DNA of 64,000 bases from contig CM053243.1 in NCBI GenBank assembly GCA_028583405.1, positions 31,237,632 through 31,301,631 of the forward strand, in the 5' to 3' direction. Both the position numbers and the translations under genes were made by a program. A model generated the notes under the pieces. That model did not search any database and had not been told where the DNA came from. It saw nothing but the letters and a program-made list of their open reading frames with translations. Below, in pieces: positions 13,101-44,401 of the stretch (position 1 is its first letter; every line of letters starts with the position of its first letter). Source of the stretch: Pogonophryne albipinna (Eukaryota > Chordata > Actinopteri > Perciformes > Artedidraconidae).

Positions 13101-16100
13101 CACATTCACCTGGTTTTTGTCCTGCAATGTAACAACATGCGGTTTGCATCACCAAATAGCGCCTGGATAGTGCGTAACACATGACTCTACTAATTTGGTC
13201 TGCTTTTTGTCACCGCCTGATTTGCTTAAATTAAAACCAGACAGGCTCATTTGGCTTTAAATAAATAATAACCATGTAATATTGGAGCTGCACCACACCT
13301 GTAGTATGTGATCTCCGTCAGCATCGAGTGGAGCCTGGGCCAGCTTCACCGTGAACACACTGTGGGAGCGACTGGATTCACGGTTGAGTTCAGTGTTGGC
13401 TATCCTCCTCTTCTTTTGTCCTGGAGACACAAAAGAGCATTATTAACAGTGACAGGAACAACAACACAGACACAAGAGAAAAACAATAATTCCTTGATAA
13501 ATCATCAGATTGAATCCTGTGTAAATCTATCATGACTTTCTGATTATGGGCATTGAACTCAATCAATCAATGTTTATTTATATAGCCCAATATCACAAAT
13601 GTTACATTTGTCTCAGTGGACTTCACAGTTTGTACAAAATATCAGTATGACAATACGACACCCTCTGTCCTTAGACCCTCACATCGTACAAGGAAAAACT
13701 TCCGAAGAAAACCCACAGTTTAAAGGGAAAAATGGGAGAAACCTCAGGGAGAGCAACAGAGGAGGGATCCCTCTCCCAGGACGGACAGACGTGCAATAGA
13801 TGCCGTGTGTAAATTGAAAAGATAATACATTTGCAACATAGGTAGTCCAAATGTTTGGAAATGCATGTGTGAACTGTCAAAACGGGCCTGCCTCATTGTA
13901 TGCAATACAGACATTTAGTACAACTCTTTCATAATCAGTGTGCTAACAAATATTTATAGTTTCCATTATGAGAAGATACAAAAGTTAAGAATAAAAAACA
14001 GTTTGAAATAAGTTTGCAATCAGAATGTTCCTGCGCGTCGGGGGAAACCTCATGCAATAAAATACATCAAATAAAGTATATAAAGAAGCAAGTAATTATG
14101 ACCACGCACTCACCCTTCCAAAAGACTTCAAAAGCCTCTTCTGTGGATTTGACCTCGACCTCTGTGCAGCCAGCCACATACATGTTGTGATTCTGGTCCT
14201 CGCGGAGAATCTTGGATTGAGGTGCTCTGAAACAAGTTAATACAAATAGTCAACATACTGTAACTGTATGTGTCCTTTTAGTTAGACAAGCATCAAAAGC
14301 TCAAATGAAAAAACAACATGATGTTAGTGCTAATAACATAAAAACAAAATACAATCTATTCTCCGGGGGTCACATTCAGGGGTACACAGAGATTCATGCA
14401 CATAAGCTTGGAGCCATTCAGGGATATGTTCAGTTGTTACACTAAGAGCAACAGCAGAGAGTCCTTGAAGACACAAAAAGCTAGACAGCTACATGTATAC
14501 TATTTACAGGGATTTGGATTAATGGGGTGGAAATGCACTGACGACATATGGGACAGCAGCTACAGCCAAGTTAAAGTAATGGACTTTCACTGGCCACATA
14601 CATGAACTCATTGTTCCGTACAGAAGTGCCTCCACACCTGACAAAAACAGGATTTTTTTAAAAGTGCATCGTGTCAACAGAAAAGTGTTTCAAATATTAG
14701 CTTATTCAGCAGATACACGGAGCACAGTCAAAGTGTCTATGATACACACTCACAAATATTGGTGCACTACAACTAGAAAAACATCTTTAGATCACATTAG
14801 CAGTGTTTATTTGTGTGGGTTAAGTTGATGACAGTGCCAGATCATACATAACAAATAACTGTTGTTCAGACAGTCCTTTTAAAAAAGCTCCCACCAATAT
14901 GAAATGCTGCCTCTTACTTTGGTCTGATTGGGTCAAACGGAGCATCTTCGAGGAGATCATAGATATAGTTGTTGTAGATCTCGATGTAGGACACAAAAAC
15001 GCTGTAACAGCAGTCTTCATCCACATTCTCAGATTTACACGCCTCTTCTGAGTTGATCATATCAGCCAACTCTGGGTCAGCCTTCTGCCTAAAATAAACC
15101 AAAAGAACAGCATTACATTTAAAATGTCATTTCCCTCTAATTTTTTTTTTTTTTTAAAAACCATAAATAGTACAAAGAAGTAAAAATAAAGACACTAAGA
15201 GCTACCTGGAGGATGGCGTTTTGGGCACAGTGGGCTGACTCTCTCGTTTCTGTCTCTCCAGGAGTGCATCTACTTGACCCTGGATCTCCATCCCATTTTT
15301 GTCATCTGGTTTAAAAACCTGTGGGATTTATAAAAAACATCGATATAAATGTCCCAACATTCTCCGAAAATGAAAACCTCTTTTTTTAGAGATCAACTAC
15401 AAAAAAAACATGAATGGATAAAGTCTTACAAATCTTTTGGCCTGAAAGGGGCCGATGCTGTTGAAGAGCATGTCTAGAGAGCGGGGGAGCAGCCCACCTT
15501 CCCCAGGTGATCCGGTCATGGTGAAGGTCTTACCACTTCCAGTAACACCATACGTAAACAGCAGACCTATGCACATGGAATATTACAATCACATAACCAC
15601 CGTTCACACAGACAATTAGGACTGATTTTTCAGATCTACTAATAAAAGGATATGTAATGTCGTTCAATTAAAACGTGTGTGTGATGAGTATGTTATCCCA
15701 ATCGTACTTGAATAATCAACGTATTTCACTTTTTCGCACCAGAGTGGATAAATAGTAAATTAATGAGATTCTGTACAGTGCACATTTTATACGTCATACT
15801 TTAATGAACTTACCATTTTTACAATGAATAAGGTCCTCTATCAGAGGCTTGGCAACATCCTCAAACAACTCCAGTTGATTGGTATTAATACCAAATGCTT
15901 TTTTAAATGAGTACTGTGTCTGAAGGATGAAAAAAAAAAAAAAGAGTACATGTGAATGGCATTCAACAGAAAATGTAGTACATTGCATTACAATATGTTA
16001 AACCTGTTACAGAAAGGCTCAGGTGTCTGTTTGAAAAAGCGTTACTAAAATATAATTGTGGATTTGTTCAGTACGGCTGTATGATTTTTTACTTGCTGAA

Positions 16101-18133
16101 AAATAACCATATAACTGACTTGTAAAACCATGTGGGTCATTTCACAAAATGACTCGTCTTAGTAGAAAGCTGGTATTTCTAAGGTCAACAGAAATGTATC
16201 AGGTGCATTTCCTTAATCTTTACTAGCTCTTTTAAATGCTATCTTCTGATTGAGATGTGAGGAGGCAGCACAAGAGTAAATATGGTCCATTTGCTTTAAA
16301 AGCTCAGGTGACTCGCCAAGCAGACAGGGACAAGCACACTCACCTCTTTGTATTCCCCGTTGCGGTTGGCCTTAAGGCCGTCAGGAGCATGCAGCTGAAT
16401 AGTGGAGCTGCTGATCATCTCAAGACAGCATTCCTCATCTTCTGCTCCGAGTGGCCGAATACGGCAGTATACCTACAAAGATGAAAGAACAGATTTAGTT
16501 TAGTGTGATGAAGCCACCATAAATGCCAAAGCTTAAGACTAAATTAGCCTATGATGTTGTCACAAACTCCATGTTTGTAGATAAAGTCCATACATACATG
16601 TGATTTTATGTTGTGACTGTAAGAATCATTAGATTAAAACAACATCAATTCAGTTTTAGTTTAGTGTTGTGGTCAATTGTCTATGTGGTTGTCTCATGAG
16701 GGCTTGACACAAGCAGCCCTCTTACTATAACTTTAGGGTGACATTGTTTAAGTTTCAGGAAAGTCAAAGTAAGTGTTCACTTACTCCAACAGGATCTTTA
16801 TCTATGTTGGCTGCCTTTTTAGGGCCAGGCCTCCGAGGAGTCTTCCCTTTGCTGCAAGTGATACAGAAATATAGAATCAAGGTCAAACACAAAAACATAT
16901 ATGCTAAATTACATAATAATACTAATATACATTACATTTACTAGACACTTACAACTTTCCACAGAGCAAGGAACACACTATGGTCTCAGATAGACTTTTT
17001 TCATATTAACTGAGGGAGGAAGGCCAAACCAGGCTGAAGCAGTACATATGTGATCACAGTGATGTGGATGGCAAAAGGGTCATCATACTTAAGGCCATAT
17101 GGCGTCCGTGTAATATTCAGAGGTAGGAGAAGTACTCAGATCTTATACTTAAGTAAAAGTAGAAGTACCAGAGTATAGGAATACTCTGTTACAAGTACAA
17201 TTCCTGCATTCCAATTGTTTCTCAAGTAAAAGTAGAAAAGTATTAGCAAATATACTTAAAGTATCAAAAGTTTAAGTACTCATTATGCAGATTGGCCCAT
17301 CTCAGAATAATATATATTATATGTTTTGATTATTATTATAGATGCATTAATGTGTTATCAAAGCTGGTAAAGGTGCAGCTAGTTTTAATGACATTGTATA
17401 CTGAATGTTACTCCAGGTGTAACTAAAGTCTTATTTAAGTGTTGATAATACCTCACATTATTGATCCAAATTAGTGGATTAGTAGTAGAGTACACCGTGT
17501 ACCTCTGAATTGTAGTGGGATAAAAGTACAAAGTAGCAAAACAATGAAATACTCAAGTACCCTCAAGTCCAAATCCCACAAAATGGTACTTAATTACTAA
17601 CACCACTGATAGTATTCTATGATATCATATCATAGAATACTATCAGTGGTGTTTTAATATATACATATTATGTATATATTAAAACCGTCCTATCGTATAA
17701 CCTACGCTGCCTAGCTATGTTAGCTCAGGTGTCACCAGCTAACGACAACTCACAGGTAAGTAACGGAAGAAAAAACATGAACCTACATTGACATTTGCCA
17801 CTTTACATTTAACATAACCAAAGCTCGACTACGTGTTTTTGTCTTTCACAGAGTTACAACACAAACTGGTGTAATATTCTTTTTAATGTTAGTGTTCTCA
17901 CATCCCGATATTGACCAGTTGGCAACAGTGACTAACGCCAGCAGGCTAGAACGAGGGCTAACGTTATGCTAACATGAGAAGCTAACACTATTTTACTACA
18001 GAACAAGCGCTAGCAGAATACCTTATATACCTCGCTCATGTTGCTAACACAATGCTAAGTTGTACATTGTTTGCCAGTTAGGTAGCTCAATATAAATATA
18101 AAAACACGGTGATACTCACTTTGGTCTCTGCAT
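7177..18133 (-). CDS. kif23: kinesin-6 KIF23 (MKLP1), centralspindlin motor, 976 aa
   Basis: Plus-end motor of centralspindlin; it bundles midzone microtubules and is needed for cytokinesis. Coding exons, 5' to 3': 18120-18133, 16785-16851, 16344-16472, 15814-15919, 15430-15566, 15206-15318, 14918-15088, 14114-14226, 13299-13420, 13019-13121, 12813-12892, 12561-12680, 12050-12209, 11740-11904, 11399-11565, 11106-11279, 9981-10172, 9407-9772, 8144-8377, 7881-7969, 7586-7646, 7333-7364, 7177-7192. Every junction has AG/GT sites and the phases close to 2931 nt. Motor motifs: Walker A GVTGSGKT (residues 112-119), switch [10 protein letters not shown] (about 296-304), switch [10 protein letters not shown] (336-343), neck [15 protein letters not shown] (from 428). 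The kinesin-6 loop insert is in exon 6. Coiled coil spans about 480-700. The tail has [22 protein letters not shown] and a basic RKRHS motif at the Aurora B site. The C-terminus RRKP resembles human RKKP. A Ser/Thr tract (about 733-758) is unusual. Human KIF23 is 960 aa, so length fits. Identification is secure; the first exon is least certain. Confidence 0.95.
9630..9712 (-). repeat. trinucleotide-rich Ser/Thr tract inside kif23 exon 18
   Basis: GGA/GGT-type triplets on the plus strand encode, on the minus strand, runs of Thr (seven in a row) and Ser (six in a row) with Phe and Cys interruptions. The tract is in frame and lies just upstream of the conserved VASCITDWE segment. Triplet slippage is the likely origin. 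Confidence 0.8.
13560..13869 (-). mobile_element. 5'-truncated L2 LINE 3' end
   Basis: About 310 bp in a kif23 intron is the reverse complement of the 3' end of the L2 at 27979-32847 (compare about 32525-32847), including the TGATTGAT-type terminal repeat. TGAACT occurs on both sides (13554-13559 and 13870-13875) as the target duplication. Only 3' UTR is present. The high similarity by eye suggests a recent insertion. Confidence 0.85.
17110..17596. mobile_element. MITE-like repeat in kif23 intron 1
   Basis: The stretch is rich in 'agtacttaagtaaaagtagaagta' type motifs that recur in opposite orientation near its other end ('aaatactcaagtac'). It looks like a widespread teleost non-autonomous DNA element. 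A related fragment lies at about 21603-21835. I could not define termini or a target duplication. Confidence 0.5.
17600..17652. repeat. near-perfect palindrome
   Basis: AACACCACTGATAGTATTC, followed by TATGAT, returns as the exact reverse complement after a loop of about 5 bp (arms about 24 bp). A second AT-rich palindrome follows at about 17654-17686 (TTAATATATAC / GTATATATTAA). Both sit in kif23 intron 1, right after the MITE-like repeat. Confidence 0.85.
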
Positions 18134-18290
18134 TGTTTGTGTTGTTAAACTCCTCTCCACTGAACACAGACCGCCTCTTCTCGATTTGAAATTCCCTCTG
18201 TGACACGTTTTCCTGAGTGTCATATATTTTAACCAATCACACAGCAGACATCGCGGTCAGTAGCGGAAGTCCCGCCCCTTAACATCTAGC
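18134..18290 (-). promoter_or_regulatory. kif23 proximal promoter (CHR-like, CCAAT and GC-box motifs)
   Basis: Within 150 bp upstream of the ATG lie TTTGAA (18185-18190, plus orientation), an inverted CCAAT box (CCAAT on plus at 18233-18237), an ETS-like GCGGAAGT (about 18263-18270) and CCCGCCCC (18271-18278). KIF23 is known in mammals as a late-cell-cycle gene controlled through a CHR by DREAM/MuvB, usually with NF-Y at CCAAT. The motif set agrees with that, but function here is inferred. Confidence 0.5.
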
Positions 18291-19291
18291 CCGATGTTAC
18301 TTGGCTGAATCATATATTTTTTATCATGTTTCAAAGATTAAAATAAAGTGAAGAAAGAATTTTATATTTCAGTTGAACATATTGAACAAATATAATTTTA
18401 ACGCCTAATATGTATATATGCAACAGCAATTTCAATCTAAAAAAAACAAAGAACATCACAGAAGATTAAATGCATGAGGGAGATGTAAAGATAGTTTAAA
18501 GTTTGTTTTTCATGACAGTGTTGACTGTTTCTTTAAAAAAGAAAAATGAAAGGCATTTTTGGTAAAATGTTTATTTGAAAAACAATAATAAATAATATTG
18601 CACATAAATACTTTTCAGTTTTGCATCATTAAGGCACAATGTGGCACGTTTCAAAATTCTACAGGGACAGAAACAGCCATGAGGGAAATAAACTACTCTG
18701 TATTTACTCTGTGTTACATATAATACATTAACAGTAATTTAAATCTAACTTCATTAAGCTGCTTCTTTGAAGGCATCTCATAAATTCTCTTCCCTTGTCA
18801 ATACGTTTCATGTTTTATGGGAATGATGTGCATACTATCAAATACATGCACTCAGAAGCACTTTAAATGCAGCACTACAATTTAAAATTGACAGTGATGT
18901 TAGCATTTTTCATTTTACATATATGTTGTTCCTTGATGCTGGCCATCACTTCATACTCCACGTGAGTGGAAATCAGAGTATTGAGCAACAAATAGCTTAT
19001 AAACATATACAGCAGTGCCTCATAGTGTAGTTTACATCCTACATTTGTATTTTTTTAAACAGATAATTTCCAGTTTGTGCAAGTTATCATTTTAAGTTTA
19101 CTGACTCATGTAACAGCAATCATCCCAGTGATGTCTGTAGACCAAACACCACCATAACTTTAATGCAGATCAGCTCCTCTTTGCTCAGGAGTCTTCTTTA
19201 AAATGTTTTATGTCCCCCTATTGCACTCTTTTTGTCTGCTTGTGTTGTGAAGTGCTGGGAATCCTTAGCCGTTGCTTATGGAGCTAGAGGT
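18291..19291 (-). other. kif23-paqr5 spacer and probable paqr5 3' UTR
   Basis: No further coding sequence. An AATAAA on the minus strand at 18570-18575 would end paqr5 transcripts about 720 bp after the stop codon. That leaves only about 0.3 kb between the end of paqr5 and the kif23 promoter. Confidence 0.4.
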
Positions 19292-37942
<18,651 letters not shown>

Positions 37943-40844
37943 GATTATTCCTGTTGCTGCTGTCAGAGTGAGAGCAGTAGTGAGGCCAGTGGAGGTGCGT
38001 GTCTCTGTCTTTAAAGGTGTGTGTTGCCATGCTGCCCTCCCTTTTCAAACCCAGTGAGAATATCCAGTATACCTGTGCCACTCCTCCCTCTCCTGCTGCC
38101 TCTCTGGAGGTAAAGGGTATGTGCACACAGGTGTAGGCTCACATACAGAAAGGCATGTATGTATACACACACACACGCGCACACACACACACACACATAC
38201 ACAAACAAGACCATTCTATAAGTAGAAGTCAAGTTCTTCTCGATCACATCTTGAGATTACCATTTACAGTAGGAATGTTGTTTCTCAAACAAAGCTCTCC
38301 ATAATGTTATTGCATGATCCTCACACAAAGAGATGACCGGCAATCCAGTTAGACGGGATAGATAAAAAGGATTTCAGAGCTGTGATTTTGCATTAACGTT
38401 TGGCAACTGGCGCTGATATTTTCAACCATTTTCCTGCCAGAAACTCAGCCGAGGAGCTGAACCTAACAAGCGCTGTCTGAGTTTCAGCCAGTCCAGATAA
38501 AGCCTTACAATGTGACTGAAGGGTGTGAATTGGTCTGGATGATAAGTCAACAGCTTTCCTTTCAGGCACTTTCTTGCTCCTCTCCTGGTTAAACTGCTGT
38601 GTCACGTCTGCCCACACATGCCAACAGCAGCCGTCACGCCCTGCAGACCTCCCCGGCAGGTTATGTTGTTCAAACTCTGAGGCAATGAAAACAAATTTGC
38701 CTCTCCGCCACTGAAGAATTAGGAAGTCAAAAAAAGGAAATGCTGTTTGTGATTTGTTTGAGATTTCATGTCATAAAAAAAGGAAAAGGAAATGTTCAAG
38801 TTTCGTCTTACTTTGGTGACATCACTTGATACAAATGCCCTTTTGTTTTGATTTCTCTATATAACTGAACGTCATGCTGAAGTTTAAAGATAAAAGAGAA
38901 GTTAATGCTTTATCTCGTTTGATAGAAAACCTAAATTATAATGAAATGCTTAGCCCTCATCAGTTCATTCAAACTCTTCTAAAAGCATGTTGCTAATCCT
39001 TAGTTAAAACTCTGATTTTGTAACACCAAAGACATCTCAAAACCTTTAGCTGTGCTTCAATCCAAAACTATTCCAGTAATCCAACATGTTTTGTTGTTAG
39101 TTTCAATCACAACAGCTCAGTGCCATGACCTATTACTGTAGTGCAGCAGAGCACCATGGGATCTCATTCAGCTCTCTCAGAGGAGCAGAGCTGCACTCAG
39201 AGCAGCATCACAGGCTCACAGCTGAAAGAAAAAAGCCTGCTTGGTTTGGAGTCGGTTAATTAATATGTAAGTCAGTAAGTCATTATGTGGCCACAGGGTA
39301 AACACAGTCAAGTGCAGAGCGCTGTGAACTGGGGAAGCCAAGAGGATAGAAAACAAGGTCAAGTGACAAGAATTTCTAGGAATATGGTGAAAAAAGTCTC
39401 AACCCTCACCTTTTTTCGTTTTATAGTTATCTCAAAGTGTTGCTTTTTTAAAATTGGTGTGACCATTTATGGCCTAGTCACAACACTACATTTAACAAAT
39501 CTGTTAACACAGGGTTGAAAGACGAAGCTTCACTGCCCTCTCAGGTTGTTTCAGGACTGTTACACTACTGACCCCACCCGACCACACACTGCAGCATTAC
39601 TGATGGGTGTGGTCGGGAGGGGTTAGAAATATGCTCTGAGGAACAGTATCATCGTTCAAGAGACTGCAGGTCGGGCGTGATTTACACCCAATGACATAGC
39701 ACATTTTGCTTCTCACACACAACTGATTCAAACAGCTCTGGTTTGCAATGGTTGGTTTAGCTAACTTTGAACAGCTAGTTCACAGGTATAGCAGATTTTG
39801 TATCCCCTTCTGGGCTTTAGAAATGATGCAGGTTTAAGCCACTTGTGCATGTGCTTCACGTTTCTCACCCAGAGGTTAGAGATCGATTTCACCGAAAGCA
39901 ACAGTAATGTGACCTTGGGAGGTCAACAGCACTAATATTTAAAGAACATACATTCACTTCTTTAACTCCAAGCTATTTGTGTGTATTATTTGCAGGTAAT
40001 AATATTTAGTAGGTCTATAGTTTCCCTCCTATTTTGTAAAACTGTTGTATAAAAATCTACAATGAAACAGCATATCTTATTTTTAAGCTGAATTGAAGTT
40101 TATGTGTTTATGTAAAATTATAATATACTTTAAAAATAAAGCTTTAAAGTACATTTTGTAAAATTAATATAATTCCCCTTGAAATATAATCATGTATAAA
40201 ATCGAAATACTCAGCCATAACATACCTAATTTAACCTAATTACTGGCCATGAATACATCTGTTGAGTAATAATTCACAGCAGTGTATTTTATATCAGTGT
40301 CTTATCAACTTGGTCTTCTGAAATCCAAAATGACCAATTTAATGGTTACAGGGTTATGACCTGATTAAACACACTATATTCAACAGTAAAGGAAATATGT
40401 TTGAAACAAGTAAAAAAATAAATGTATCAGCAAAATATTCATATTGACCAAACATTATCCAAAAAAAGCTAATACATTATTTAATCTTGACTTATCAGTT
40501 TAAAGTCTATAATAGACATATAAACAAAAATTCAAGGAAATTACGTTATTTATTAACACAAATGCAGATACTCCAACAAAGGCATGAGGAAATATCATTA
40601 CGAAGAATCCAATACATTTAGGGGACACATTTTTTTTCCTTTACTTTGCCATCCATCTATGAAACATAATAATGAGAATACAATCTGAGTCACAAGTCCT
40701 TGTTGCTCCTGTGCCTGCTGACACAGGGGGGCAGTGTTCTCACAGAGAAGCCGCACAGGTGTGGCCCTGCACAGGCACTCACTTTAATCATGAAGATGTA
40801 CACGGAGAAGGAAATGTCTGTTAGTGGTTTATTTTTAGACTTAA
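37943..40844. other. upstream region of paqr5
   Basis: No coding sequence recognised. A CA-rich microsatellite lies at about 38165-38200. The paqr5 promoter and 5' UTR exon should be in this region, but I cannot point to them. Confidence 0.4.
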
Positions 40845-41680
40845 AGGTGAGGTATGCAATTTTGGAGAAACCAGCTCGAGTGCGCTAGAATTTAAAAGTA
40901 CACAACCGGAAAAAATCTGCCTCTTCCTTCAGACTTCCTTACAGAGCCCCTCCTCCAACACACACGAACGTGCACTTGACCAATGAGGGCACGAGATAAG
41001 TTTGTGCACAGATGGAAGATGCTCCCTATATTAAAGAAAGCGGTGTTTGCATCGTCAGCAGCCACTCAATGAATGTTTAATGTGAGAAGCTCCTCAGTAC
41101 TTGTGCTGATGTTACACAAACATTCAGAACTCAGGAGGCTCAGTTTGGCTCCAATAGTACAGAGTGCTTTGGCCTGAAGCGAAATGTGTTACTTTTCTCA
41201 TTAACAGTCGATAAAGGAAGCACGCAGAGCGACAGGACCTTTCTGTCCCTGCATTGTGCTGTGACCTTGGTCACAGCACAATGCAAATTAATTCATAGAA
41301 AAAGAAAATCAAAAGCAAGTCTTAAGAATCTAAGTATGGTGAATATCTACGTTTTTGAGGACACTTAGATCTGCTAAAGACATTCAATTAAAGGTGGGGT
41401 ATGTAATTTATTTCAGAAACACTTTTTGTTATATTCCATGGAATGCTCTTAACATCCCGATAGCAATGAATATATTAAATGCTTTGACAATAAATACATT
41501 AAAAAATGTAATCTGTGGAAGCCGTGGTACTGTAAAAAGCACGACCAATCATTTTAGGCAGCCCGGCTAAAATAACTGGATGGCCTACCTGCCTGTCAGC
41601 CTTCTATCTGTGCACAAACTTATCTCGTGCCCTCATTGGTCATGTGGGCGTTTGTGTGTGTTGGAAGAGGGCTCCCCAGC
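40845..41680. repeat. pair of related repeats, partly inverted
   Basis: Two units begin alike in direct orientation (about 40845 'taaaggtgaggtatgcaattt' and 41390 'taaaggtggggtatgtaattt'). An internal segment, TGACCAATGAGGGCACGAGA at about 40978, recurs inverted at about 41620-41645. They look like members of one MITE-like family; exact termini are not clear. Confidence 0.55.
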
Positions 41681-41859
41681 TAGCGGGGAACGTTCTCACA
41701 ACTTTGGCTAACATTACCTACAGGTTCGTTCGTACGCACGCACGCACGCTTATAATTTATAATCACAACGGGAACAGTTTGCAGAGCTGTGCTTCGTTGA
41801 CATAAGTCCAGCCATGCATCACGCCTCTCTTAAACATCACTGTTGGCTGTTACCCTCGG

Positions 41860-42159
41860 TTATAGCTCCTCCAGAGAGACTCCTCTCTCCTCTAAATCAG
41901 TGTATCCTCGGTTACGGCTCCTCCAGACAGCCTCCTCGATAATCGATCCTCGATGAGCCTTTAGAGAAATGTGTTTTCCTTCGAGACGGCGCGCCAACAT
42001 CCGTTTCCGGGTCGCTGACGGAGGGCCGAGGACGCGAAAATTAGAGAAATGACAAGCGGCACATTTCGGAGGACTCGTGTGCTTCGACTTGACGCCGAGA
42101 CGACCGGCGACCCACCCCGACAGACGCATAGACGCGAGGGCCCGTCCACAACTGCGCAC
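41860..42159 (-). other. CpG-rich 99-codon ORF of unknown nature
   Basis: An open frame starting MRSCGRALASMRLSG in a locally CpG-rich island (about 41980-42160) inside otherwise AT-rich DNA. I recognise no domain. It could be a CpG-rich part of a repeat or of an unannotated first exon, and I do not claim it is a gene. Confidence 0.2.
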
Positions 42160-42569
42160 GACTGTGACTGCAGTTTTAATTGTTACTGTTGTTCCGGTTT
42201 TTATGACATTTTAACGTTGTAGTTGATTGAGTTGTATTATACAAAATAGTAAATCATATTTTATAAGATTCTTGTACTGTATATTTTGTATGGCAAATCT
42301 TAATCTCTCCAGTAAAAGATGTCCCTCTGAAATGTTGTGGAGGCGCCATGAGCGTCAAATGGAAATACTATAGCAAAGCAACATAGGGTGTTCTTTTAAA
42401 AAAGGTTGGTACTAAACTGTTCAGGATTGTAACCCGAGGTCATCTGTAGGGTCAACTCAGGAGTGCTTTAAGTGGTTTACATGTCAAAATCACATGTATG
42501 TGTTTCTCTTCTAGGGTTTTGATTTATAAAATAATCATTAGCATTAAAAAGTATAAGGCAGAGCTATAC

Positions 42570-42726
42570 TTAAAGGTCCCCTATTATGCAAAATGTACTT
42601 TTTGATGTCTTTTATACATAAATATGTGTCCCCGGTGTGTCAAGAGACTCACAAAGTGTCCGAAAATACAACCCTCTCTCTTTTCCTACTTACCCATATC
42701 TCAAAAACAGAGCTGATCCAGATTTG

Positions 42727-42795
<69 letters not shown>

Positions 42796-43465
42796 CAACA
42801 GGTGGTGCCCGTTAAGCTGATTAGCTACCTTCAACCTGCTGATTGGTCCACCTGAAGAAGAGAGGATATTTAACTGCAGCCGTTAACAGTTCCTCGGCCT
42901 CTCTCTGACTAGACTTCTCCTACTCCCAACACACATCTGCGCTGCGATGTCTGTCCTGTTACACTGATTGCTGTAAATGTGTTTACACCCACGGCCCTAT
43001 CAGAAACGTTGCTATCAGAAACGATGCGGGATGTGTTTTGGAAGTAATATGGTCTTTGTTTACATTAGCAAGCATCGCTAGCACTCAGAGCTAACGCTGT
43101 AGGCCTACTACTAGAGAGAGTGTAAAAAAGGTACTCACCTTGTGGTAAACCTGTGAGAGAAAAAGCATTTGAGCTCCATACTGTTTCAGAAATAATCCTT
43201 GATGTGTTTGCAACGTGATGGCGTTTAATCACTGCAGCACTTAGCTGAGTATCTGGGTAGAATTCTCCTGCATGAGCTCTCCTCTTTCTTTTTTTAAAGC
43301 TGCGGTCCCAGAATCAGCACTTCTCTAATAGGGCTAAAATAGAGGGATATGAGGCATGGCTAGAATTGGGTATCTGTTTGGTATTTTGAGCAAAACACTT
43401 ACATGTTTTTTATATATCTGAGACCTATAATATATGCCTAAAAAAGTACAATAGGAGACCTTTAA
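42570..43465. mobile_element. non-autonomous DNA transposon with internal TG microsatellite
   Basis: The ends are inverted: ACTTAAAGGTCCCCTATTATGC at the left and AATAGGAGACCTTTAAGT at the right. About 896 bp, no transposase. It carries a (TG)n run at 42728-42793. Confidence 0.65.
42728..42793. repeat. (TG)n microsatellite
   Basis: About 33 uninterrupted TG units within the transposon. Confidence 0.95.
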
Positions 43466-43564
43466 GTATTTATCTTAAATAGCTAGGTTACAACATGTTT
43501 ACATTTTGGGTTCTTGTTGAACATCCATCTTCTTTTCGTTCCCCAGTGTTTAGAGACAACCAAC

Positions 43565-43995
43565 TAGGGTGACCAGATGTCCCGCTTTGCGCGGAACTGC
43601 ACAGCATTTTCACGACTTTTGGTGCGTCCCGCAAATTGAGACGATGTCCCGCATATTTCATTTTGATAGGCTAAAACGCTTTTCTAAAATTAGATTTATC
43701 CAATGGCTGTTGAGAAAGCAGGGAAGAATATCATCACGGGGGTGTGCTTTCTGTCAATCAAACTGTAACACACGGCGGGTGCTGGTCAAGTGTTAACCAA
43801 TGAGAGTAACTCAGTCACACCCCCCCCAAGTGAATAATGCCTGCTGCCTTGGTTAGCCTTAGTTTACTTTTCTTTATTAAGAGATACGAAATTGTTACTG
43901 CCCCTAGGGGGGTGCTGTTGAGAGGGTGTCCCACATTGTCCCACACAAACATACTCCTTGTCCCACATTTGGTTTGTTGGGACCTGGTCACCCTA
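43565..43995. mobile_element. hAT MITE with perfect 8-bp target duplication
   Basis: 431 bp beginning TAGGGTGACCAGATGTCCCGC and ending GGGACCTGGTCACCCTA. CAACCAAC is repeated exactly at 43557-43564 and 43996-44003. The 8-bp duplication and TAGGG-type ends place it in the hAT superfamily. No transposase ORF. Confidence 0.88.
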
Positions 43996-44003
43996 CAACC
44001 AAC

Positions 44004-44401
44004 CCCAGGATGGTAATGGTTGTCTCAAGTGCAGAAGATGTATTTGACATTTATTATCTTCTGAACAGAATTACTCTAGGGAGAGTAATGTCCCTCCAGT
44101 CCCATCTCTAACTGTAGGCTGCCATCACTCATTGAAAGGGAATCTTAGGGAAATCTTTTTGAGGCATTTAAATGGAAGTAAGAAAGACAAACCTGGTCCG
44201 GCTATGTCAAATTTGTATTGAAGTTCAGTAGTTATGTAATTGTACATTGTTGCAATCCATCACTACAAATATGTCATCATAAAAATAAAAAAGCAGTAAA
44301 TATACAATTTCAGGTATAATCATAAAAAAAATCATCTTTTTTTTTCTCTTCTTGGTTCACTTCATTAAACAATGACTTTCATACCTTTCTGATAATGATA
44401 A
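44004..44401. other. spacer, nothing recognised
   Basis: AT-rich sequence between the hAT MITE and the foldback element. Confidence 0.4.

Noticed and set aside
14595..14640. Possible extra kif23 exon between exons 7 and 8
   Set aside because: Phases of the flanking exons join directly and match the family sequence without it.
42593..42855. Open frames rich in Cys-Val around 42.7 kb
   Set aside because: They arise from the (TG)n run inside a non-autonomous transposon.
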